A stretch of 24,195 nucleotides of DNA, taken from positions 1 through 24,195 of the forward strand of contig AJFK01000484.1 in NCBI GenBank assembly GCA_000467715.1, in the 5' to 3' direction. Shown here in pieces: positions 10,170 through 21,123 of this stretch. Both the position numbers and the translations under genes were made by a program. A model generated the notes under the pieces. It made no database searches. It had not been told where the DNA came from and worked only from the letters and a program-made list of their open reading frames with translations. The first letter of the stretch is position 1. The number at the start of each line of letters is the position of its first letter. Origin of the DNA: Hysterium pulicare CBS 123377 (Eukaryota > Ascomycota > Dothideomycetes > Hysteriales > Hysteriaceae).

Positions 10170-11920
10170 CTAGAACTCATCCGCCCACCATTTACTCCTC
10201 CTCCTAACCGGCTCCGTCCACTCCCATCCCGGCCCAATCCATACTCTCCCCCTACCATCCGCAACTAGAACTTCATTTGCGGCAAACCACCAGCTCGGCA
10301 CAAATTGGAAAACTGCTTCGTCGTCGATGGGAGAGACGTTGCGATGCGGGAACCTTCCTCTTGGACCCCGCCGGTGTGAGAGGCTACCGTGCCAGTGGGT
10401 TTGGGAAGAGGTGGAAGAGGTTACGTCTACCAGGATGTCGGCTTTCCGCAGTTCTAGATCCTCGTAGTCATCTTCTGTGGGAACGTGGGGTGAGTGGCAG
10501 AAATATGTTGTGCCGTAGATGGGTTCGGGACCTGGTTGTTGCGGTGGTGGCGGTGGAAGAGAAGGGGGTATGGTCTCCGCTTCTGGTGTCGGGGTATCCT
10601 CTAGATGCATGGTGTTTGAGCCGGCTTTGGGCGGTTCGGGGCTTTGGGGGAAGGTATTTTGACCCCGCCTTGTCTCGGCCTCAGGAGTCGAAGGTTGTGG
10701 AGATTTGCGGTCAGGAGCTGGCTGGTAAAAGTAAAACTTCCTCTTTCTCTCGGCTTCGGGAGTTGAAGGCTGTGAGGCTTGATCTTTGGCCTTGGACTGT
10801 GGTGGTTGTGGCGGCGGACTGGAGTTCGAAGGTGGCTGGTAAATGTAAGGAGACCGTTTCCTTTCTGGTTCGGGGTTCGACTTGGGCGGTCCGGGATCTG
10901 AAAACACGCGTTTGGCGAAGCCACCTCTTGAAGATTGTGGTTTTGCCTCTGGACCATTGAAAGTGAAGCCTGGAGGAGCGCCATACTTAGGGGGCGAGGT
11001 AGGCGGAGTGGGCATGCTTCCAGTACCGAGACTCCCATATGTCGTACTAGGCGGCGGCGGTTCAAGACTCAAAGCCATCTTCATGACTGAGTTCTGCGGC
11101 GTGTGATCGATTTGTGGCGGTGTATATGTGAGCTGGATCATTGAAGGGGAGGTAAGCGCTCCCAAAGGTTGTGGTGGCTCGAGATTTGGTTTGATCTCTT
11201 CGAACTTGGCTTTCTCTTTTCCTTTTGCCTTGTCGGCTTTAGCTTTTAACTTTGTGGCTTCCTTTTTGGCTTTCTCGACTTCTTTGAGAGCTTCGTCTAG
11301 GGCTCTATTTTGAGATGCTACGACTCGAATGAAGGCTTTGCGTTCGGATTGAAGTTGATCTAGAAGTTCCTGATTCGGCTTCTCCTTCGTCATCCTGGTC
11401 ATCTCGATATTCAGTGTGACGAGTAGTAAATTCAGCATGCCTTTCGAGGCATCTAGTAAGCTTCTCAATACATTGATTCTGCTCTTTTGAAAGATGAACC
11501 GAACGCGCTTCATGAATGGTAACGATGAATCTTTTCCAGTTGAAGGTTTTAAAGCTGCCATCAGATCGTCGGCTTCGCTGTACACTAGTTGACATTGATA
11601 CATCAATTGAGGGAGTATTGTCATGGCTTCTTGGATTATTGTTGATCCTGTGACTTTGGAACTATCTTCTAAGCTTTTGTTCACGAGTCTGAGAATCTGC
11701 CGAGTACGTCAACTATCATTCATCACCAAAACAACACTCAACATGTGCAAGATTGTTTCTGCCTTCTTACCTGCGAAAAACATGCCATCTCGCCACTGAT
11801 ATATCGTACATCTTTCCCTGCTGAGCCTAGTTCGTCTGCTATTCCCGCAAGTTTGAGGGAGAGTTTGCACCCTGTGCCCACGATTCCGGCTATCGTTGGA
11901 ATGATCTCGAGTCCCGACAT
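10170..11920 (-). CDS. Fungal_N (STAND-type N-terminal) domain protein with Pro-rich tail
   Basis: Exon 1 (11920-11771) encodes 50 residues and joins across a 74-nt intron (GTAAGA donor, GGCAG acceptor) to exon 2 (11696-10170), giving 558 residues. The start MSGLEIIPTIAGIVGTGCKL is typical of the fungal N-terminal domain found on STAND/NLR proteins and on small standalone proteins. No NACHT, NB-ARC or WD repeats follow. Residues about 161-219 are a Lys/Glu/Ala-rich coiled coil. Residues about 220-450 are Pro-rich, with degenerate repeats at 325-426 built on PE(P/A)E(R/T)(K/R)R and YQP. The C-terminus is Trp-rich (FVPSWWFAANEVLVADG, GPGWEWTEP). It shares a 347-bp promoter region with the HET gene on the other strand. 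The function is unknown; a signalling or incompatibility role is inference from domain and context. Confidence 0.82.
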
Positions 11921-12267
11921 TTTGATACCACGTACATCAACGATGCATCCACTATAGCGAAAGTCTAAATGAGATGTGCAAATCTTCAAGACTGCAGCGA
12001 GGCTGAGATCAAGAGAAATACACAGCCTCGGCAGAAGAGTTCTAGCGCTTCAGCCACTCATGCAGCCAGTGGACGAGGCCTCGTCAAGCAAACGTTGTTA
12101 GAGGTAACGTTGACGTGCAGATTTACCAAAATCCATCACGCCCTTCTCTTGATTGAATACGAGGTCATGGTGACACGGAAAGCCTGGAGCTGAAAACCGA
12201 GAGTAAAAGACTCGACATGCAATCCGCAAAACATTGACACAGCCTCCGAAGCCTAAGGACCTTCACC
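11921..12267. promoter_or_regulatory. Shared divergent promoter, Fungal_N / HET genes
   Basis: These 347 bp lie between two start codons pointing away from each other, so the two genes may be co-regulated. The HET start has a strong context (CACCATGGAC). No TATA box or named operator could be assigned with confidence. Confidence 0.5.
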
Positions 12268-14598
12268 ATGGACGAGATCTTCTCCGACATCGACCCTTAT
12301 TGCCCGGATCCTCTAGATGTGTCATTTTTATCGCGATTCATGCGAGATAGCTCTCTCAGATCAGAGCAAGAACAAGAGCAAGCCAAAGCCAAAGCGGAGG
12401 CCAAAAGGAAACGGGATACTAGTAAGCTCTGTCGCCGATGTGTACGAAGGATTAAGTTGGACCCTTCGAAACTGAGGACGAGAGGCTTCGATTATGGTAC
12501 AGATCTAGGCACTTTTGGTGAGGTCCAATCGCGCACCAAATGTCCCTTCTGTCGGCTCGTCGTTGCTGCTATAACCCAATTCCGGGACCCTGAAGTCTAT
12601 CCAGATCAACACGAAGAGGTGAAAGTTACATGGGAGAAGCCTGCTGGGTATTCGGTTAATCTCGCGGTCTGTCGCGGAACACGAATTGGTTTCGTAGCAG
12701 ATGATGATGATGACTCTGATGATGAAAACGATGACGATGAAGACGATGAAGAAGATGACGATGAGGAAGATGAGGAAGACGGCGAGCCTCCCAAAGAACT
12801 CGCTATCAGACGAGCTCGAGTAGTGCGAGAATCCTTCGCGGATCCAATTCAAATGGGAGACTGGCTCAACGACTGTCGAGAAAATCATGACGACGTTTGC
12901 GATCCCATTGTTAATAACGTTGCCGAGGTCTTCAGGTCTTCTTTCTTGTCAACGATCTCTTATGCATTTCGTCTCATCGATGTCAGGAGATATTGCATTG
13001 TCGAGGGACCTGCCAATGCCGAATACATCGCATTAAGCTACGTCTGGGGCCGCGTACCGAGCCTTCGGCTTTTGGAAAGTAATAAGGACGATCTGATGGC
13101 TTTCAAAGGCCTCCAGCATTATTGGGATGAAATACCCAAGACCATTAAGGATGCTATTGCGCTTACTAAGCAAATGGATATACGATATCTTTGGGTGGAT
13201 GCGTTATGCCTCATTCAGGACAGCCAGATCGATCTCATGCAAGGCGTTTCGCAGATGCATATGATCTACGGAGGTGCTTCCTTGACTGTGATCGGTGCAG
13301 CCGGTTCTCATGCCAACGTGGGCCTTCCCGGAGTCCGTTATGGAAGCCGCAAACCAGAGCCAATTGTAGAAGAAGTGAAAGAGGGGGTTAAGATGACTCT
13401 GACGAACGACTTGAATGATATGCTGGAGATGTCTCATTACTCTACTCGAGCTTGGACGTAAGAAGATCAATCCAATTTCTTCAAATCCTCTGCTAAATAC
13501 TGTTCTGATAGCTTCCAAGAACAACTCCTCTCCCAGCGTACTCTGATATTTGCGCCCAACGGCCTCGCGTACTTCAGATGCCTTCGCGCTGTCTGGGCAG
13601 AAGATACCAATGATGACGAGCGCCCAAATGTCATCAACTTTGAACCCGACTACCTCTACAGTGCTTTGGACGTCCACTTCTCACCTCCTCTCGCTTACGA
13701 TTCCCTCCTCCTTCATTTTACCAAACGCTCCCTCACAGTGCAAAGCGACGCTCTCCGCGCCTTCGCGGGGATTCAAGGCACTCTCGAACAAAGAATGAAA
13801 TGTCCCTTTATCGAGGGTATCCCAACCGCTGCCATCGATCTCTTTCTCCTCTTCAGCGGCCATTTCAACACACTCAAACGTTGTGATCATTTCGCGAGCT
13901 GGAGTTGGGCCGGTTGGATCGGTACTGTGAAATGGGAAATGCGCTGGTGTCTGACCGATCCCAAGTCACTTCAAGAATGGCTTAGCCATAGAACCTGGAT
14001 CGTTTGGTATACGAGGAAAGAAGCTGCATCTCCCAAACTAGTGTGGGATCCGGAAGATGCATCAGCCTCAGGCTGCTTTATTGATGCAGATATATACCGG
14101 CGCCGTTCGAGCTTCAAAAGTCCATACTGCTCTGACCTAGTAGTAACACAAATCGAGCCAACAGTCGACCTAAAATTGTCTACTTTACCACGCAATGCGA
14201 TATTACTTCAATTTTGGACCTTGGCGATTCGTTTCAAAATCTCGCAAATCGACATCGCACCCGGCGGGCCTCGGGTCTGTGAACGCGGCCGCCTAATAAA
14301 CCGCCACGGCGTCCTCTGCGGTTCAGTACACCTGGATAACCACTACATCACCGAGAAGGACTTCGGCAAACCGTTTGAGTTCATTGTGCTTTCGGAATGC
14401 AAGGACACCATGGGCGGCTCGGCGCTGAACGATGGAGATGTGTATTTGGGGGAGACTTGGGAGTTATTTTGGGTTCTGCTTATTGAATGGAACGAGGAAA
14501 AGACGATTGCGGAGAGGAGGGGGCTGGGACAGGTCTGGCAGAAAGATATTGCGGAAGCTGAAGAACCAGCCGTGTGGAAGGAGGTTTTGTTGAAGTAG
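12268..14598 (+). CDS. HET (heterokaryon incompatibility) domain protein
   Basis: Exon 1 (12268-13457) and exon 2 (13512-14598) join across a 54-nt intron (GTAAGA donor, GCTAAA branch, GATAG acceptor). Its removal restores the conserved STRAWTFQEQLLS motif at residues 392-404. The product is 758 residues. HET-domain hallmarks are YIALSYVWG (253-261), a T-I-x-DAI helix, IRYLWVDALCLIQDS (305-319) and a following MIYGGASLTVIGA. The N-terminus has two Cys pairs (CRRC 55-58, CPFC 92-95) that may form a treble-clef zinc site. Residues 145-171 are an almost pure Asp/Glu run. By family, HET domains (distantly TIR-like) trigger cell death when incompatible hyphae fuse. The long C-terminal half has no recognised domain. 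The partner across the divergent promoter is the Fungal_N protein. Confidence 0.93.
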
Positions 14599-14686
14599 GT
14601 GATTGAATGGATTTAGGTGGGTCTTACTGCACCTCCAATGTGTAAGGGTTTAATCTACTTGTAAGAATATTGGACTTTCTCGAAGC

Positions 14687-16330
14687 TCAACCATCACCAT
14701 GAGACTTAACGACGCGACGCAAGCGGATCACACCCTCCACGCCATCGAATTCCCCCTCATTTCCGCTCTCCTCCGCCGCAGATGCCGACGTCCTTCCCAC
14801 CCCATACCTGACATAGCATTTCGTAGTCCATCTATCTAACTCCTCACGATACAAGTTGAATGACCTTAAGAGTATTTCCTCATCGAGAGCGGTCCCCAAA
14901 TCCATCGCCATTCTAACAGTGTCCACTATTCTGCCGTCTCTCCATGAACGAGCTTTAATAGCGAAGGCTACCAGGGCAAGGGTTAGGATACCAGCGATGC
15001 ATAGTGAGAGAAGCCCCGTCAGAAGAATCCAGGGAACATGGTGATGCTGTAGAGTTGGTCGCCCTGTGCTTCGGCGTAGACCTTGTATATGAGGCTGGGA
15101 TCTTTGTGGGGCTCGGGCTGGACTACTTGGTATGCTGCCATTCTTGCTTCTCCTTCGGCATATAGGAATGCATCGGCGTATTTAGTGAAGTTTATGTAGG
15201 TCTGATTAGGAAGTGGATCGACTGATATATCTGCAGATTGCACGAGTAAAGCTCCCATACCCAGAGTGATCCCGAAGGCGGAAGGCAGTCTTACGCCTTG
15301 AAAAATAGTTGAGCGTTGTATGTCACGGAGCATAGAATGTCGATTTTCGGTTATTGAAGTCTGCTGTTGAAACTCTCCAGTCATCAATTCCGGCATTATT
15401 GTTTGAGGTTCGTGTTAAGTTTAGAACGCCCTTTTGTTGTAGGATACAGCACGTGATCCTATAAAAGTTGAGCATTCGCATGCTATTTTGGGGTCCTTTA
15501 GCAGCTTCGGTCATTCCCACATCTATTAGCGATTGGGTGATATTGTGAGTGATTTCTGACTATCGGTCCAAAGTCAGAATGGATGGAAAGTGTTCCATCA
15601 ATTTCATTAAGATACTCATCACTCCAGTAAGAAGTGAACATGCCCAGCCAAACAGACGTGCTAGAGAAGGCAACTACGGGTTGGGGAATAGTGCTATTAA
15701 GTTCTTTGTCGAAAATCCCTCCTAAAATAGAACTCAGAATTGACTCCTTCCTCTTTGTACTTTCGGATGACGGATTCCTCTAATGATGTTGTTTTATTGA
15801 TATTGGACGGTTTGGCCGTATCGGCTACCATTTCCATGTATATTCCCCACCTAAATGGGCCCAGCAGGGTAGCGTTAACGATATTAGAGGTTGTACAGCT
15901 GTAGCGCAGGCGAAAGGCAGGAACATCGAAGAGTGTGCGCACAGTAGCCGGCACCGAATCTAAAGAGGCATCGGAGACATTGTGCTTTATGTAAGTATGG
16001 TTGGGAAGTGGGTTCTCCGTGGTGTCGTTCTCCGAGTCGTCCCCCAGCGGCAGAAGTGCCCCGTATAAGATCGAGGTGAATTTTAGGTATTGTTTTGATG
16101 TCGTGAATGGAAAACTGTCCTGATCAAACAGCTTACGGAGTTTTTACTTGGCTCATTTCGGTCCTCGAGTATATACACCTGGGCAAAGACCTGATTGATG
16201 GGCTGTTCGACCGGATCACTATTGCTGTTAACGTCTCCGCTACTTACGATCCTAATTATAGCCTCGTCTGAACTGCGCATGGAAGTGTTGCTGAGTCCGG
16301 GAGCACCACTACTGTTGATGGGGATGGTGG
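14687..16330 (-). pseudogene. Frame-broken fungal membrane-protein gene
   Basis: Coding-like sequence runs along the minus strand, but the frame changes several times where no good intron fits. Segment A (about 16150-15725) has PLPNHTYIKHN and FRWGIYMEM. Segment B (to about 15552) has IPQPVVAFSSTSVWLGMF. Segment C (about 15550-15323) has HNITQSLIDVGMTEAAK and DDWRVSTADFNN. Segment D (15396-15019) has LPSAFGITLGMGALL and PLPNQTYINF. Segment E (to 14687) opens with a membrane helix (ILLTGLLSLCIAGILTLALV) and a cytosolic tail. Frame breaks fall near 15725, 15552, 15360 and 15030, and another lies near 16150. Many N-x-S/T sequons suggest an extracellular domain. The pattern recalls large fungal membrane proteins such as the DUF3176 type, but I cannot fix the family. 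The D-E break could instead be an intron ending CTACAG. It could also be a live gene with assembly errors. Confidence 0.55.
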
Positions 16331-16841
16331 TGAAGGTGAGGGTGAGGGTGGTAATGGCACGATGTCATCTAGCGCGATGCCCTCCGGCACTGTCGTTCCT
16401 AGCGGGCTTGCAGCAAAGAAGAACTAGGCGGGGGCTGATCGAGGAAACGGTCTTCTCGAACGAACTTATAGCTGGAATTCATTATTTCCTGTCTTGATTA
16501 TTTGAGCTCGTATTTCGTTCGAGTGCTGAATGGCAATCAAGCAAAATCAATGGAGCTAGCACCATTATGAAACTAGAATAGCCTTCCTCTCGTTCTCAAG
16601 TATCCAGAGGTTCAAAAATGCGGCCTGAAACCATTCATGTGCTAGCAACGCTTCTGCCTGCGCAAAGCGAGGACGTGAATTTTGAAACCCGGACACCTTA
16701 CTCTTACAATTAGATCTTCACAGCCAAATAAAATACCGTTATCTGCTGATCCCGTCTCTTGGGTAGAGCTCTGCTCCAGTTTGGACGAAAAGATCCGATA
16801 ACAGACCTAACATCAAAGCAAAACCGTTCCCATCACCCACA
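16331..16841. other. Intergenic, no gene recognised
   Basis: This lies between the frame-broken membrane gene and the 3' end of the RSC subunit gene. A short minus-strand frame near 16480-16402 could be a remnant N-terminus of the broken gene, but it ends in a stop and cannot be joined confidently. I see no RNA gene or repeat of note. Confidence 0.4.
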
Positions 16842-19647
16842 TCAAACAATCTCCTCAAGCCTAACAGTCAATCCTTTGATCTCAACCCCTGTCTCCCTCT
16901 CCGCCCTCTCCGCCCTCTCTTCCCTCTCTAGACTCCGCTTACTCGTCTGGCTCTGCAATTCCACCAACCTCGCCACCTCTTTCTGCACAACGCCCTCCAT
17001 CATCTCTCTATCCGGGAACAGGGTCTCATATTCCCGCTTCGTAGCTTCCGCAAGCTGGTTCTCTAAAGCTTTGACTGCTTTGATGCCCAGCTCACGTACA
17101 TCGTTCTGGAATTTTGTCGCGGCTTCGATCTTAGCTTTTTTGGCGGACTCTTCGCGCTCGGCGATGCCTGCTTCGTCCGCTTTCCGTTTCGCTGATAACA
17201 TGGCGTCCCTCTTCGCTCTAGCAGCAAGATACCTAGCCGAATGCCCCACCACGCCTCCCTTCTTCACTCTCGGAGCGCTCGTTTCCAGCGGCGGCGCGGT
17301 GAAAAACAGAACGTGGCCGCGGTCGTCGCATTGGAACTGGGCGCGGATCTCGGGAGGGATCGAGTTGTTGGCGGAGTCGTTGAGTGTGTAGACTTCGACT
17401 GGTTGAGGGGTTTTGTAGGCGGCGCCGTGACCGAGTGGAGGGGGGCGGAGCGCGGTGGGTTGGTTGTAGGTGGGCTGTTGGGGGGTAGCGTATTGAGGGA
17501 CTGGGGGTGTTGGCGCGGGAGTGAAAGGGACGTGCGGTGTTATCGCCGGGAAAGGAACTGATGAAGATTGAGAGGCTGGGGCGTGAGGAATCGGTGGTGC
17601 TGGTGAGGCTGAATGTTGGTGATACTGTTGTGGGTGAGTAGGCGTGTACGCTGTCGGTGCGTGGTGAGGTTGAGACGTTGGAGCTGGCATAGATGGGGTT
17701 GGAGGCGCTGCTTGATTCATCGTGTAATCCATCCTCGATTCGCTATTGTATCCGTTGGCTGTCGGAGGCGGAATGCTGGATACTTGTCGAGGCGGAGGTG
17801 GCGGTGGAGGTGGAGGAGGTGAGGGTGTAGGTTCTGGCGGAGGTGATTCCTAAAGTTTCACCGGTTAGTAAGAGGACATCATCTAACGAAGATATGATCC
17901 ATCATACCTTTGGATCGCGTGGCCGTCGATGAACAGCACCAATCTTCGGCGGTGCGTTCTCGGCTCCCCATTCAGGCTTTGGTAGGTCATCAGTCTCTTT
18001 CTGATCATCTCGCAGAAGATACGCGATCGGACTCGGAACTTTCTTGAGTTTTCGTGGTGCGTCGAAGAGATCCATCACATAGTCTTTGTCGCGGACTTCA
18101 TCAGGCAAACAACTTGCCCATGTTTTGATCTTATTTAACTTGTGCTTCTCTTCGTTGTAGCGAGCTTCGCAGACGTAAATTTCCTTGTCGGCAGGGAAGT
18201 CTCGAGGGCGACCTTTGTTGTAGCGGGTGAAGAACATGACGAAGCAGCGATCGACAACCTCGTCAATTCGATGATCACGGTATTGGCCGGTTTTGACAAC
18301 TTCGTTTTCAAGGAAATGCCGATCGAATCTGTGAACAGTCTGCTCAGGTCGATAGTACCAGCACGCGTTTACCCATTTGCCTCCTTCAGAATCTTGCCAT
18401 GTCCGGTAGATTTGAGCCACGATAGGCTTCGTAAGATCATTGGCATTTTGGATATGTACCCAATCACCGACTTTCCATAGCTCACCATTATGTAGGATAC
18501 CATTTGGCATAGGCAAACGACCTTCTTCCATGACATATTCCGTGTCGGGCTTTTCTTTCTCCTGCTGTGCCGCGATACGGGCTTCTTTCTGAAGGTGAAC
18601 AGCATCCTTATAAACCTGACTGTCGTCCTCGTTGTATTTCTTCGCATTCTCGAACATCAACTCCACGTCTTGCATGAAGTGATCCACAGAATTGTACTTC
18701 TTGCGTTTCAGCTTCCTCTTGAGCATGTCCATTGCCATCGGACTCTTGATCTCAGCGTGATACTCTGGCATTACTGCCTTATCCGGGACGCGCTCGAATG
18801 CGCTGACCATGAGTTTATTCTGAGAGTTCCTAGGTTTTCTGATAGCCTTCATTACGGCCTTGATCCTGGCTTCCATGGGAGTGTCAACACGCGGAGGCCG
18901 ACCTCGCTTCTTTCGTGACTCAGGGTCCATTGGCTTTGCTGCGTCCTCCTTTTTCGCACCGCTCTCGCGCTTTGCGATCGCTGCAGTGGACCGCGGTCCT
19001 CGTCGCCTCTTTCGCTTACTATCGTCATCAGAATCATCAATCTCATCATCTTCATCCTCCTCGTCATCCTCTTCCTCCTCTTCTTCCTCCTCGTCTGCAA
19101 GTACTTCATCCTGTTCCGGGATCTCGCCAAGGTATGGAAGTGTCGCAACCTCCTCTGCGATGAGCTTTCCATCCACCAACTTGTTCAGTTCCTCCTCAAG
19201 AACTCTCTTAACCTCTAGCGCATCCACATAGGCCTGAGAGTCTTGCCGATTATAGACTTGTGCGTTATGCGGCACCAGGGCGAAGTCCCGCACAAATTCC
19301 GCGAAGTCCTTGTATTCTTTCTGGGCAACTTTGGTCTTTATCATGCTCAGTGCCATAGGCTCCTTGATCACTTCGTAGTATTGGGGGAGCGATCGTTTGT
19401 TGACCTTGCGCTGGAAGAGTTTCGTGGGGTCGTAGCCACTTGGGTGTTCCGTTAGTAGTCAACCATCAATAACGGGGCGCGATTACAACCACACCACTTA
19501 CTCTTCCATTCTATGTGCATAAACATTTGACAATACAGTTGACATTGCCTTCCACTCTTCCTCAGTCACAGACGACGATGCGCCATTGGCAGTGCTGGTT
19601 TCAGTAGTAGGAACCGGCGTATCGCTGGTAGCGCGCCCGGTCGCCAT
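16842..19647 (-). CDS. RSC1: RSC1/RSC2-type chromatin-remodelling subunit (two bromodomains, AT-hook, BAH)
   Basis: Three exons (19647-19502, 19438-17908, 17849-16842) with introns of 63 and 58 nt (both with CTAAC branch sites) give 894 residues. In order: bromodomain 1 at about 50-145, with the acetyl-lysine Asn expected in NAQVYN (N112); an acidic run at 160-188; an AT-hook KKRGRPPRVD at 225-234; bromodomain 2 at about 241-336 with ENAKKYNED; and a BAH domain at about 367-491 (WKVGDWVHIQNAND). A Pro-rich linker leads to the conserved Rsc1/Rsc2 C-terminal motif at about 712-746 (VYTLNDSANN, VLFFTAPP). A basic coiled coil closes the protein. This order is that of yeast Rsc1/Rsc2, which tether the RSC remodeller to acetylated nucleosomes. 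Filamentous fungi usually have a single such gene, so the symbol is approximate. The start is the first Met of the exon feeding bromodomain 1. Confidence 0.95.
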
Positions 19648-20103
19648 ATTGATAACTGGTGTTCTCAAGACTCAGCAGTGCAGTGGTATATGAAATGGAT
19701 GCTCTGCGCTGTGCGGGGTTGGCAAAGCGCGTCGTCCAAGCATGCCCTTGGTGAATGTTCGGAAAGTCGCGACACAGGAGCTGCCTCCGACATGTTTTTC
19801 CGCATCGGCAGTGGAGCTTTGACCCGCGCTTGGCATCCGCTGACGTAACTAAGGCTGCCGACTCGCATTCACACCTGCAAGCTTCCGCAATTAGCACGCA
19901 TTCACTTGTCGGGCCTTCCACCTCTCATCAACAGGCTGTGCCTACCCTCCACTCACTCTTCTTCATTCTGTGTTCTCTCTATACTTCATAGCTCTTCGAT
20001 TCCACAAATCCGAAGCTCTTCGAACCAAAGTCTACACCATCTTCTACTTCTGCGCACTCAACTACTCCATCTAGCTTTGCTTAGAAACTCGTCTACACAT
20101 ACC
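19648..20103. promoter_or_regulatory. Shared divergent promoter, RSC1/2 / OTU1 genes
   Basis: These 456 bp separate the RSC subunit start (19647) and the OTU1 start (20104). The OTU1-proximal half is strongly C/T-rich, as in fungal 5' UTRs. An open frame in phase with OTU1 begins at 19906, but its composition looks like a translated UTR. No specific factor site is claimed. Confidence 0.5.
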
Positions 20104-21123
20104 ATGCGAATAAGGTTACGAGCGCCCTCAGGGACCTCCACCATCACCGTCGCCGACGATGGCACAGTTTCGGATTTACTGTCCAGTATTTCAGAAGCAA
20201 CTTCGTTACCTCTATTCGATTTGCGATGGGGGTATCCACCACAGCCAATGGACCCTTCACTCTACGGCCTATCGACAAAGCTCAGAGACACTGACCTGAA
20301 GCTGAACGGGCAGCAACTGATCGTAGTCGCAAAAGAGACAGGCGACCAGAGCCAACAACTGTCGCAAGGAACATCCGTGCCCTCTTCTCAAAATACCTCC
20401 CAACCCACAACGAACGAACCCTCTGAACTTCTATCTCTCTCCCGAAAACCCAACACCATCGATTCCGACCCTCCCGAAATACCCCTCCCCTCCCACGGTG
20501 GAACCGTAGTCCTCCGCGTAATGCCCGACGACAACAGCTGTCTCTTCCGCGCCCTGGGGACTGCCCTCCTATCCGGCGACATCGACTCCATGACCGAGTT
20601 ACGGTCCTTAGTCGCGCAAGGCATCCAGGCCGAACCAGACAAATACTCCGAGGTCGTGCTACAAAAAAGCCCAGATAAATACTGCGAATGGATACAGAAC
20701 CCGGACTCGTGGGGCGGTGCTATCGAAATTGGTATCATCGCTGAGCAATTTGGCGTCGAGGTCTGCAGTATAAGTGTACAAGGTGCTCGGGTGGATAGAT
20801 TCAATGAAGGGCAAGGCAAACGAGTCATCCTCGTTTACTCGGGCATACATTACGATACGATCGCTCTCAGTCCCTCGGCACCACCGCATAAGAAAGCGAC
20901 TGCAGACTCGGAGTACGATGTGAAGCAATTTGAAGGGTATGATGATGAAGTTCTGGAGGCGGCAAGGGAGCTATGTAGGGAATTGGAGAAGAGGAATTAT
21001 TACACGGATACGGCTAAGTTTGCTCTGAAGTGTAATATTTGTGGGTGGAAAGGGCATGGGGAGGAGGATGCTGTGAGCCATGCAACCGAGACGGGGCATT
21101 ATAATTTTGGTGAGGGAGGCTGA
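20104..21123 (+). CDS. OTU1: Ubiquitin thioesterase OTU1 (YOD1 family)
   Basis: A single exon encodes 339 residues. An N-terminal ubiquitin-like/UBX-like domain (about 1-78, beginning MRIRLRAPSG) is known in this family to bind Cdc48/p97. A Ser/Pro-rich linker leads to the OTU protease domain at about 133-255, with the catalytic loop PDDNSCLFRAL (D143, C146) and the active-site His in YSGIHYD (H249). A C-terminal C2H2 zinc finger uses C310, C313, H326 and H332. Yeast Otu1 is about 300 residues, so the length fits with a longer linker. By family it trims ubiquitin chains from Cdc48 substrates in ERAD. The start at 20104 matches the family N-terminus; an in-phase upstream ATG at 19906 would add 66 residues. 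It is convergent with the secreted-protein gene downstream. Confidence 0.95.
   Translation: MRIRLRAPSGTSTITVADDGTVSDLLSSISEATSLPLFDLRWGYPPQPMDPSLYGLSTKLRDTDLKLNGQQLIVVAKETGDQSQQLSQGTSVPSSQNTSQPTTNEPSELLSLSRKPNTIDSDPPEIPLPSHGGTVVLRVMPDDNSCLFRALGTALLSGDIDSMTELRSLVAQGIQAEPDKYSEVVLQKSPDKYCEWIQNPDSWGGAIEIGIIAEQFGVEVCSISVQGARVDRFNEGQGKRVILVYSGIHYDTIALSPSAPPHKKATADSEYDVKQFEGYDDEVLEAARELCRELEKRNYYTDTAKFALKCNICGWKGHGEEDAVSHATETGHYNFGEGG

Noticed and set aside
10277-10960. Plus-strand open frame of 227 codons
   Set aside because: Antisense of the Pro-rich exon of the Fungal_N gene, with no domain and a composition explained by the opposite strand.
12505-12888. Minus-strand frame with Ile/Val-rich, membrane-like sequence
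   Set aside because: It is the reverse reading of GAT/GAA repeats in the HET gene; the apparent hydrophobic segment is an artefact of that repeat.
18860-19231. Plus-strand Ser-rich frame
   Set aside because: Antisense of the acidic tract and AT-hook region of the RSC subunit; the poly-Ser comes from reversed Asp/Glu codons.
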